NCBI GenBank assembly: GCA_023666615.1
Contig: JAMPBQ010000001.1
Span: 790,281 to 854,280 of the forward strand
DNA: 64,000 nucleotides
Direction of reading: 5' to 3'
Source of the DNA: Clostridium sp.
GTDB lineage: Bacteria > Bacteroidota > Bacteroidia > Bacteroidales > Muribaculaceae
Below the pieces are notes generated by a model. It had not been told where the DNA came from, ran no database searches, and saw only the letters and a list, made by a program, of their open reading frames with translations. Shown in pieces: positions 58,005 to 64,000 of this stretch (positions are counted from its first letter, which is position 1; each line of letters begins with the position of its first letter). The translations under genes were made by a program, and so were the position numbers.

Positions 58005-58556
58005 TCATTTGAATCCGATGCGCGGACGGGGCGAGGGCTTTGGCTTTGCGTTAAGTTCGGCGAGCGTTGCGTTTATGGCTTCCAATTGAGCGCGCGTGTC
58101 TTCATTTATGTCATTGTAATCCGTGAAAATTTCTTCCAAATCCTGTTTCAGCTCCTCAAATTTCTTTTCGAGGGTGGAGAGCCGCAGCGCAACTGGATTG
58201 GCGGCAATCATCTGACGCACTGTGACAAACGCCCGCATGATGCCCCTGTTGACCTCAATGGCGGTCTCGCTCCGCAATACGCTTGAAAGCATCGCCACTC
58301 CAAGCTCTGTAAACGCGAAAGGCAGGTAGCGAGTGCCTCCGCGTCCGTTTGAGATGCCAAATTGGCATCTCAAAAACTCATCATGTGTAATCTCAAACAT
58401 AAAGTCCTCGCCTTCAAAACGTTCAATGTTGCGTCTGACAGCTCGTTTGAGCTGCGCGGTCTCTACTCCATACATTTCCGCAAGGTCGAAATCAAGCATT
58501 ACCTTTTGCCCTCGGAGTTCATAAATCTTATTTTGGATGATCTGCAATTCGTCCAT
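58005..58556 (-). CDS. ORF6N-domain DNA-binding protein
   Basis: A 183-aa cytoplasmic protein. The N-terminal ORF6N (KilA-N-related) domain has IYELRGQKVMLDFDLAEMYG, LKRAVRRNIERF and YLPFAFTELGVAMLSSVL. The C-terminal part (about 120-175) is a coiled coil ending in a Pro/Lys/Arg tail. ORF6N proteins come from phages but are common as solitary chromosomal genes in Bacteroidetes. A TAAATTTG box at 58582-58589 (minus strand) may be its promoter. No phage structural or integrase gene is near. Confidence 0.88.
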   Translation of the reverse strand: MDELQIIQNKIYELRGQKVMLDFDLAEMYGVETAQLKRAVRRNIERFEGEDFMFEITHDEFLRCQFGISNGRGGTRYLPFAFTELGVAMLSSVLRSETAIEVNRGIMRAFVTVRQMIAANPVALRLSTLEKKFEELKQDLEEIFTDYNDINEDTRAQLEAINATLAELNAKPKPSPRPRIGFK

Positions 58557-58633
58557 AACACAATTCCTTTGATATATGTCGCAAATTTACAGAAAAAATG
58601 CGACTTTGGCGGGTAGTTTATTGACATTTGCGG

Positions 58634-58665
58634 TTTGGTGCAGTTAAAAATTATGCTTAACTTTG
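58634..58665 (+). promoter_or_regulatory. Promoter of the arabinan gene set
   Basis: TTTG (58634-58637) and TAACTTTG (58658-58665) are exactly 20 nt apart. The leader to the GH51 ATG is about 20 nt. Confidence 0.75.
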
Positions 58666-58690
58666 TGCAAACATATACAATCTATATCTC

Positions 58691-61129
58691 ATGAATCACT
58701 TAAAGGTATTCCTTGTGGCTTCGGCGGCGATGGCCTGCGGCATCGCAAGCGCCTTTGCGGCAAATGAAAGAGCGGACAGTCTTGAACTCTTGGCCTACGC
58801 CAGCCGCGATGGCGGCGGCGGCATGCATCTTGCGTATAGGGCCAACCCATCGGAGCAGTGGCAACAGATTGGCGGCGGAATGTCGTTCGTCAACAGCGAT
58901 TTCGGCCCATGGGGCAGCCACAAGACAATGTTCATGCCCAAACTTGTCCATAACGCCGACGGCACTTGGACCGCCACATGGATTGCCGACAAGGAAGGGC
59001 GTGTTGCCGCCACGGTCAACTCCCCCGACCTTCTATATTGGCATGCGCAAAACTATGCCGACCGCAAGGCCGATGAAAACCCCTCAACCACTTACTATAT
59101 CGACGGAAAGATGGTGGACGGCAGCGTGGTGATGGTGGCCGCCTCTGAAGTGGAAAGGCTCAAGGCCTATGCCGCAATGCGCGCGGAGAAGGCCGCACGC
59201 GAAGGCGAGCTGATGAAGGACGACGCTCAGCGATTCGCCGGTCTTCAAAATCTAACTTACAGGGTGAAGGCGACAAATAAGTCGAAGCCTATCAGCGATA
59301 AGCTCATGGGCATATTCTTTGAGGACATCAACTATTCGGCCGACGGCGGCCTCTACGCGGAGCTTATCCAAAACCGCGACTTCGAGTATACGCCCTCCGA
59401 CCATAACGGATGGAATTCCCTTACCGGCTGGACCATCGCCAACAATGCAGGCGGCACTTACGCAATTTCCACCGAGAACCCTATACACCCCAACAATAGC
59501 CACTACATTTCCATCGACGCCAAGAGCCCCGGCTACTCCCTGAGCAACGGCGGATTCGACGGCATCGCAATGAAGGCGGGCAAATGCGACTTCTCAATGT
59601 TTGCCATGGGCAACGCTTCCGTGGATGTGCAGCTCCTCAATGCCGGCGGCAAGGTGGTTGCCTCTGCGCCGCTGCGCATCAATTCGAATAATTGGAAGCA
59701 GTACAGCCTTGAGCTCGACGTGCCCGCCGACGTTGCCAACGGATCGCTGAAAATCAGGTTCAACAAGCCGGGCAAGGCCAGCCTCGACTTCATTTCCCTC
59801 TTTCCGCAGGATACATTCAAGGGCCGCAAGAACGGCCTTCGCAAGGATTTGGCGCAGACCCTGGCCGACCTTAAGCCGCAATTCGTGCGCTTCCCCGGCG
59901 GATGCGTGGCCCATGGCAATGGCATCGACAACATTTATGACTGGAAAGGCTCCATCGGCCCGCTCCATGAGCGCAAGCCTCTGAGCAACCTTTGGGGCTA
60001 CCACCAGAGCCGCGGCATTGGCTACTACGAATATTTCCAATTCTGCGAGGACATAGGCGCCGCTCCGCTGCCCGTGCTAGCCGCGGGCGTTCCCTGCCAA
60101 AACTCCGGCCATGCATGGCATGGCACGCATAGCCCCGTCACCCGATACGGCCAGCAGTGCGGCATCCCCATGGAGGACATGCCGGCCTATACGCAGGACA
60201 TCCTCGACCTCATCGAATACGCCAACGGCCCGGCCGACAGCGAATGGGGCTCGAAGCGCGCCGCCGCCGGCCACCCCGAGCCGTTCAACCTCAAATACCT
60301 CGGCATCGGCAATGAGGACATGATCACTCCCGTGTTTGAGGAGAGGTTCAAATACATCTACGACGCCGTGAAGAAGGCGCACCCCGAAATAGAGGTTGTG
60401 GGCACAGTGGGGCCATTCTACGAAGGCACCGACTACGAGGAAGGCTGGCGCCTGGCGCGCGAGCTGGACATTCCCTATGTTGACGAGCATTACTACGTGA
60501 ATCCCGCTTGGCTGATCTACAACCAGGATTATTACGATAACTATGACCGCAAGGGCACGAAGGTGTACCTGGGAGAATGGGCCTCGCACGTGCCCGGGCG
60601 CAAGAGCAATATGGAGACAGCCCTGACAGAGGCCCTGTACCTCACAAGCGTGGAGAGGAACGCCGATGTGGTGGCCATGACCTCCTACGCGCCGCTTCTG
60701 GCCAAGGAAGGCCACACGCAGTGGCGCCCTGACCTCATCTATTTCAACAATACCGAAGTGATGCCCACCACAGACTACTACGTGCAGCAGCTCTACGGCC
60801 AAAACGCCGGCACGCGATATGTCAACGCCGAGACAAAGCTCGACACTGACAACGAAAAGGCCGCCGCGCGCGTAGGCAGCTCCATCGTATACGACCAAGC
60901 CACGGGCGACTACGTCATCAAGCTGGCCAACCTCCTGCCTGTAGCCGTCGACGCCAAGCTTGACCTCAAGGCCCTGAAGGGCGCCGGCAAGAATGCCACC
61001 GTGACTGTGCTCAGCGGAAATCCCGAGGATTCCGCGCAAAAGCCGGTGGTAACCGACACTATGGTAAAGGCTTTGCAGAACCAGACTCTGCCCCCCTACT
61101 CTTTCACAGTGATAAGAATTCACAAATAA
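58691..61129 (+). CDS. GH51 alpha-L-arabinofuranosidase with extra N-terminal domain
   Basis: Exported enzyme that removes alpha-L-arabinofuranose from arabinan or arabinoxylan. The 812-aa product has a signal peptide (1-23), then about 150 residues with GH43-like five-blade features (YASRDGGGGMHLAYR, then SHKTMFMPKLVHNADGTWTA) but no obvious catalytic set, then the GH51 part: a carbohydrate-binding-like sandwich (about 210-390) and the (beta/alpha)8 barrel. The acid/base is Glu542 in GNED and the nucleophile Glu629 in YLGEWA. The next gene starts at the base after its stop codon. Confidence 0.93.
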   Translation: MNHLKVFLVASAAMACGIASAFAANERADSLELLAYASRDGGGGMHLAYRANPSEQWQQIGGGMSFVNSDFGPWGSHKTMFMPKLVHNADGTWTATWIADKEGRVAATVNSPDLLYWHAQNYADRKADENPSTTYYIDGKMVDGSVVMVAASEVERLKAYAAMRAEKAAREGELMKDDAQRFAGLQNLTYRVKATNKSKPISDKLMGIFFEDINYSADGGLYAELIQNRDFEYTPSDHNGWNSLTGWTIANNAGGTYAISTENPIHPNNSHYISIDAKSPGYSLSNGGFDGIAMKAGKCDFSMFAMGNASVDVQLLNAGGKVVASAPLRINSNNWKQYSLELDVPADVANGSLKIRFNKPGKASLDFISLFPQDTFKGRKNGLRKDLAQTLADLKPQFVRFPGGCVAHGNGIDNIYDWKGSIGPLHERKPLSNLWGYHQSRGIGYYEYFQFCEDIGAAPLPVLAAGVPCQNSGHAWHGTHSPVTRYGQQCGIPMEDMPAYTQDILDLIEYANGPADSEWGSKRAAAGHPEPFNLKYLGIGNEDMITPVFEERFKYIYDAVKKAHPEIEVVGTVGPFYEGTDYEEGWRLARELDIPYVDEHYYVNPAWLIYNQDYYDNYDRKGTKVYLGEWASHVPGRKSNMETALTEALYLTSVERNADVVAMTSYAPLLAKEGHTQWRPDLIYFNNTEVMPTTDYYVQQLYGQNAGTRYVNAETKLDTDNEKAAARVGSSIVYDQATGDYVIKLANLLPVAVDAKLDLKALKGAGKNATVTVLSGNPEDSAQKPVVTDTMVKALQNQTLPPYSFTVIRIHK

Positions 61130-62131
61130 ATGAAATCGCTTCTTGTAATCGGCGCCGGAGGATTCATCGGCGGCTTCATAGCCGCCGAGGGCCTTCGGCG
61201 CGGATACGATGTCTGGGCGGGTGTGCGCGAAAGCACGTCCAGGCGCTATCTCGTGGACGAAGACCTGCATTTCGCCGTATTCGACTACGACAGCCCCGAG
61301 GCCGTGCGCAAGGCCTTGGAAGAAAACAAACCTGAATCAGGCCGTTGGGACTATATCATATGGAACCTAGGCGCCACAAAATGCGCCAATTTCCAGGACT
61401 TCAACCGCATAAATTTCGAATACCTGCGCACATTCGTTGAGGCGCTCAAGGACTTGGACATGCTGCCTGAGCGATTCCTCTTTATGAGCTCTCTCAGCGC
61501 CCTGGGCCCCGGCGATGAAAAGGGCTACTCCCCGCTCACATCCAAGACCATTCCAAATCCCAATACGCGCTACGGCCTCTCCAAAATCAAGGCGGAGACA
61601 TACCTGGAGATGCAGCCCGGCCTCAATTGGATAATCTTCCGCCCCACGGGCGTCTATGGCCCCCACGAGAAGGACTATCTGATGATGATAGAGATGATCG
61701 ACAAGCATTGGGACGTGGGCATGGGCATGCGCAAGCAGATGCTCACATTCATATATGTGGAGGACCTGGTGGCGGCAATGTTCGACGCGCTGGCCGCGGG
61801 CGTGTGCAAAAAGAAATACATCATCAGCGAGCCGCGAGCCTATACGCAGAAGGAATTCCGCGACATCGTGGCCCGTCTTCTTGGCAAAAAGTGGGTGATA
61901 CCGCTAAAGCTGCCTATGTGGGTAGTGTACTTCGCGTCGGTGGTCAGCGAAAAATGGGCGGCTATGCAGATGAAAGCGTCGACCCTCAACCGCGACAAAT
62001 TCAAAATAATGAAGCAGCGCAATTGGAATTGCGACGTAAGCGACGCCCAGCGCGACTTCGGCTTCAACCCCAAATTCAGCCTTGAGCGCGGCTTGCAGCG
62101 GACAATAGCCGCCTATCTTGGCAAATCATAA
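61130..62131 (+). CDS. NAD-dependent epimerase/dehydratase family protein
   Basis: A 333-aa SDR protein (extended type). The Rossmann loop is VIGAGGFIGGFIA (residues 5-17) and the active site shows SSLSALGP and the YxxxK motif YGLSKIKAE. The C-terminal part is divergent. Substrate is unknown; related proteins act on nucleotide sugars or steroids. Its ATG follows the GH51 stop without a gap, suggesting coupled translation. The stop codon lies in the first copy of a 14-bp tandem repeat. Confidence 0.88.
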   Translation: MKSLLVIGAGGFIGGFIAAEGLRRGYDVWAGVRESTSRRYLVDEDLHFAVFDYDSPEAVRKALEENKPESGRWDYIIWNLGATKCANFQDFNRINFEYLRTFVEALKDLDMLPERFLFMSSLSALGPGDEKGYSPLTSKTIPNPNTRYGLSKIKAETYLEMQPGLNWIIFRPTGVYGPHEKDYLMMIEMIDKHWDVGMGMRKQMLTFIYVEDLVAAMFDALAAGVCKKKYIISEPRAYTQKEFRDIVARLLGKKWVIPLKLPMWVVYFASVVSEKWAAMQMKASTLNRDKFKIMKQRNWNCDVSDAQRDFGFNPKFSLERGLQRTIAAYLGKS

Positions 62132-62149
62132 TTCACAAATCATAATTCA
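62122..62149. repeat. Tandem 14-bp repeat across the epimerase stop codon
   Basis: CAAATCATAATTCA occurs twice head to tail (62122-62135, 62136-62149). The first copy encodes the last residues and stop of the epimerase. Confidence 0.9.
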
Positions 62150-62159
62150 TAGTTGGCTT

Positions 62160-62414
62160 ATGCGCTATTGGTGGCTTATACTTCTTCTCCTTTTTTTGCT
62201 CACCCCCATATTCTTTTTCATTGGTGTGGCCGCCGAAGCGCCCGAAGGTTCGCTTCTGCAGGGCCTGCTGTGGCTCTATCCGGCGTTCTGCATCGCTGAC
62301 GCCATATGCGCGTGGATATGCTATCCGCAGCGCAAAGAAATCACGTGGATTCTCATCGGCATCCTCATTCTCAGCCATATTGGCGTTTACATCCTCCACA
62401 CCGAAACACTTTAA
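62160..62414 (+). CDS. Small membrane protein, unknown function
   Basis: An 84-aa protein with three hydrophobic segments (about 4-26, 36-52, 60-78), so integral in the inner membrane. The ATG at 62160 is chosen since an earlier one (62118) would lie inside the epimerase gene and add a polar stretch encoded by the tandem repeat. No family is recognised. It lies between the epimerase and the GH43 gene on the same strand, 14 nt before GH43. Confidence 0.6.
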   Translation: MRYWWLILLLLFLLTPIFFFIGVAAEAPEGSLLQGLLWLYPAFCIADAICAWICYPQRKEITWILIGILILSHIGVYILHTETL

Positions 62415-62428
62415 AAACATTATACCCT

Positions 62429-63760
62429 ATGAAAAAATCTATTGCATTGGCCTTCGCCGCATGCTGTTTTATTTCAGGCATTGCCCAGATGCCCATTGTT
62501 CAGACAAACTATACGGCCGACCCGGCGCCCCTGGTACATAACGATACAATCTTCCTCTATACCTCGCACGACGAGGACAATGCTGAAGGATTCCTGATGA
62601 AGAACTGGCTTTTGTACACGTCCACAGATATGGTGAATTGGCAAGACCGCGGCGCGGTGGCTTCGCTCGATGATTTCAAATGGTTTGACCGCGACAACGG
62701 CGCATGGGCCATCCAGGTGGTGGAGCGCAATGGAAAATTCTATATGTATTGCCCGCTGCATGGCCACGGCATCGGCGTCCTTGTGTCCGATTCTCCTTAT
62801 GGGCCGTTCAAAGATCCCCTTGGCGAGCCGCTGGTGTGGCAAAGGGAGCACTGGTACGACATAGACCCCACAGTTATGATTGACGACGACGGGCAAGCCT
62901 ACCTGTATTGGGGAAATCCAAACCTATATATGGTGAAGCTTAATGAGGATATGATATCCTATTCAGGCGAGATAATCCAGCATCCGGCAATAACTGATTA
63001 TCAAGAGGGCCCTTGGCTCTATCGGCGCGGCGACAATTATTATTTGGCTTTTGCCTCCACTTGTTGCCCCGAAGGTATTGGATACGCCATGAGCAAGTCA
63101 ATAGAAGGGCCATGGGAATATCATGGGCACATTATGAACCATACCGACCGCACACGCGGCAATCATCCCGGCATCATCGACTATAAAGGTAAAACTTACC
63201 TTTTCGGGCAGAACAGCGACCTGCTTAAGCTGGAGATGCCTGAATATAAGGAACGGCGCTCGGTCAGCGCCGCAGAGATGCATTTCAATGCCGACGGCAC
63301 AATACAGGAGGTGCCATATTGGTTCGACACCAAGATTGAGCAAATAGAGCCCCTTGACCCATACCGCCTCAACGAGGCGGAAAAGATGGCTTGGGGATAC
63401 GGATTGAAGACTACGCCGCGCAATCCTTGGGCCGCCGACCGTTGGAACCAGCTCGTCGTGAACATTGACGATGGCGAATACATAAAAGTGCGGGGAGTTG
63501 ACTTTGGCGAAGGCGCAAAGGAGTTCACGGCCAACGTATCCTGTCCGCTTTATGGCGGCGTCATGGAGATCCGCCTCGACGATGAGGAAGGCCCTAAAAT
63601 AGGAGAAATAGCGGTAACCTGCACAAAAAACGAGATTGCGCCCTTGTCCTGTGCTATATCAGGAGCTGAGGGCGTGCATGACCTTTATTTTGTTTTCAAA
63701 GGCTCCAAGCAGCAGAAACGCAATCTCTTCAATTTCGATTCTTGGAAATTCTCAAAATAA
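62429..63760 (+). CDS. GH43 family glycoside hydrolase (arabinan/xylan type)
   Basis: An exported 443-aa enzyme with a signal peptide (1-19). The five-bladed propeller has the GH43 triad: base Asp31 (YTADPAPL), pKa modulator Asp146 (YDIDPTVMIDDDG) and acid Glu193 (QEGPWLYRRG). The C-terminal 120 residues form a beta-sandwich that resembles a CBM6 domain (YIKVRGVDFGEGAKEFTANV). The frame is open back to 62306, but that part overlaps the small membrane gene in another frame; the ATG at 62429 starts the signal peptide. Likely activities are arabinofuranosidase or xylosidase. With GH51 it would trim arabinose side chains. Confidence 0.92.
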   Translation: MKKSIALAFAACCFISGIAQMPIVQTNYTADPAPLVHNDTIFLYTSHDEDNAEGFLMKNWLLYTSTDMVNWQDRGAVASLDDFKWFDRDNGAWAIQVVERNGKFYMYCPLHGHGIGVLVSDSPYGPFKDPLGEPLVWQREHWYDIDPTVMIDDDGQAYLYWGNPNLYMVKLNEDMISYSGEIIQHPAITDYQEGPWLYRRGDNYYLAFASTCCPEGIGYAMSKSIEGPWEYHGHIMNHTDRTRGNHPGIIDYKGKTYLFGQNSDLLKLEMPEYKERRSVSAAEMHFNADGTIQEVPYWFDTKIEQIEPLDPYRLNEAEKMAWGYGLKTTPRNPWAADRWNQLVVNIDDGEYIKVRGVDFGEGAKEFTANVSCPLYGGVMEIRLDDEEGPKIGEIAVTCTKNEIAPLSCAISGAEGVHDLYFVFKGSKQQKRNLFNFDSWKFSK

Positions 63761-63761
63761 G

Positions 63762-63926
63762 ATGAGCGCCGCCGCCATTATATCCGGCCTTTTGCTTTGG
63801 AGGGCGTTTCCGCCGCTGTGGGAGGAATCAATGGAAGAAAAGCATTATCGCTGGCTGCAAAAAGCCTGCGCCGCCATCGGCTGCGCCATCGTCCTCGGCG
63901 GCATCCTCTACGGCTTCTTCCGCTAA
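63762..63926 (+). CDS. Short membrane protein, unknown
   Basis: A 54-aa frame starting 1 nt after the GH43 stop codon. It contains a short N-terminal hydrophobic stretch (AAAIISGLLLW), a charged middle (EESMEEKHYRWLQK) and one membrane segment near 34-53 (AAIGCAIVLGGILYGFF). No family was recognised. The start just after GH43 and before rnhB supports a real gene, but short frames of this kind can be chance. Confidence 0.5.
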   Translation: MSAAAIISGLLLWRAFPPLWEESMEEKHYRWLQKACAAIGCAIVLGGILYGFFR

Positions 63927-63940
63927 AAAAATTAATGCTT

Positions 63941-64000
63941 ATGTTGGAGACTTGCCATATTGCGGGCCGGCTTGAGGCCGGATGCGACGAGGCCGGGCGC
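63941..64000 (+). CDS. rnhB: Ribonuclease HII (5' end only)
   Basis: The first 20 codons of RnhB, which removes RNA from RNA-DNA hybrids and misincorporated ribonucleotides. The conserved start of the RNase HII domain, EAGCDEAGR, is present with the catalytic Asp-Glu pair. The gene runs off the window edge. An in-frame ATG at 63935 is an alternative start. Confidence 0.88.
   Translation, partial: MLETCHIAGRLEAGCDEAGR

Noticed and set aside
58005-58556. ORF6N gene as a sign of a prophage
   Set aside because: No integrase, terminase, capsid or attachment repeats are found nearby; solitary ORF6N genes are common in this phylum.
60077-61270. Antisense frame of 397 codons over GH51 and the epimerase
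   Set aside because: It covers the strongly conserved GH51 barrel on the other strand and shows no recognisable domain; it results from high GC at third positions.
62306-62428. Extended N-terminus for the GH43 enzyme
   Set aside because: It would overlap the small membrane gene and place 41 polar residues before a clear signal peptide beginning MKKSIALAF.

Overview
The window looks like chromosome of a gut Bacteroidales bacterium, most likely Muribaculaceae- or Bacteroides-like. The signs are SusC/SusD pairs, an ECF sigma/FecR regulatory set, BACON and WG-repeat proteins, GH51/GH43 arabinan enzymes, a long Bacteroidetes-type LepB, and promoters of the TTTG/TAnnTTTG type in place of -35/-10 boxes. 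The assignment to family level is inference.

1-26.3 kb, all on the minus strand, is core genome. Reading in the direction of transcription (right to left), nadA is followed by a tight operon of leuS, lepB, an unrecognised 179-aa gene, a family 4 glycosyltransferase, a HAD hydrolase and ribF. The division and cell wall (dcw) cluster comes next: rsmH, ftsL-like, ftsI, murE, mraY, murD, ftsW, murG, murC, ftsQ, ftsA, ftsZ. It has no mraZ at its head. cvpA and a truncated sufB end the window on this side. A 497-bp AT-rich gap at 26.3-26.8 kb holds a cluster of DnaA-box-like 9-mers at the point where transcription turns from leftward to mostly rightward.

26.8-34.9 kb carries a flippase-like membrane protein, cysE and cysK (minus strand), and the rimP-nusA-infB operon. 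That operon has a clear promoter and a terminator-like hairpin in its leader.

34.9-39.5 kb is an AT-rich island with a restriction-modification (R-M) system. Two different DNA methyltransferases (plus strand) face a C-type regulator and a probable restriction endonuclease (minus strand). The endonuclease candidate is an internal tandem duplication. Two palindromes upstream of the regulator look like C-boxes, and the regulator mRNA is predicted to be leaderless. A WG-repeat protein follows.

39.5-55.0 kb holds a lipoprotein, folK, an SGNH hydrolase and then a SusCD-type locus. This locus contains an ECF sigma factor split by an in-frame amber codon, a BACON lipoprotein, a FecR anti-sigma, SusC with an STN signalling domain, SusD, a propeller lipoprotein, a second propeller-like lipoprotein, a glycerophosphodiester phosphodiesterase and a GlpT-family antiporter. 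Together they suggest uptake and use of glycerophosphodiesters or a related phosphorylated glycerol compound instead of a plain polysaccharide.

55.0-64.0 kb holds an AAA ATPase/DUF4143 protein, a TlpA-like thioredoxin, an ORF6N-domain protein, an arabinan-type gene set (GH51, epimerase, small membrane protein, GH43) with a textbook promoter, a 54-aa membrane protein and the start of rnhB. No tRNA, rRNA, CRISPR array or insertion sequence was seen.
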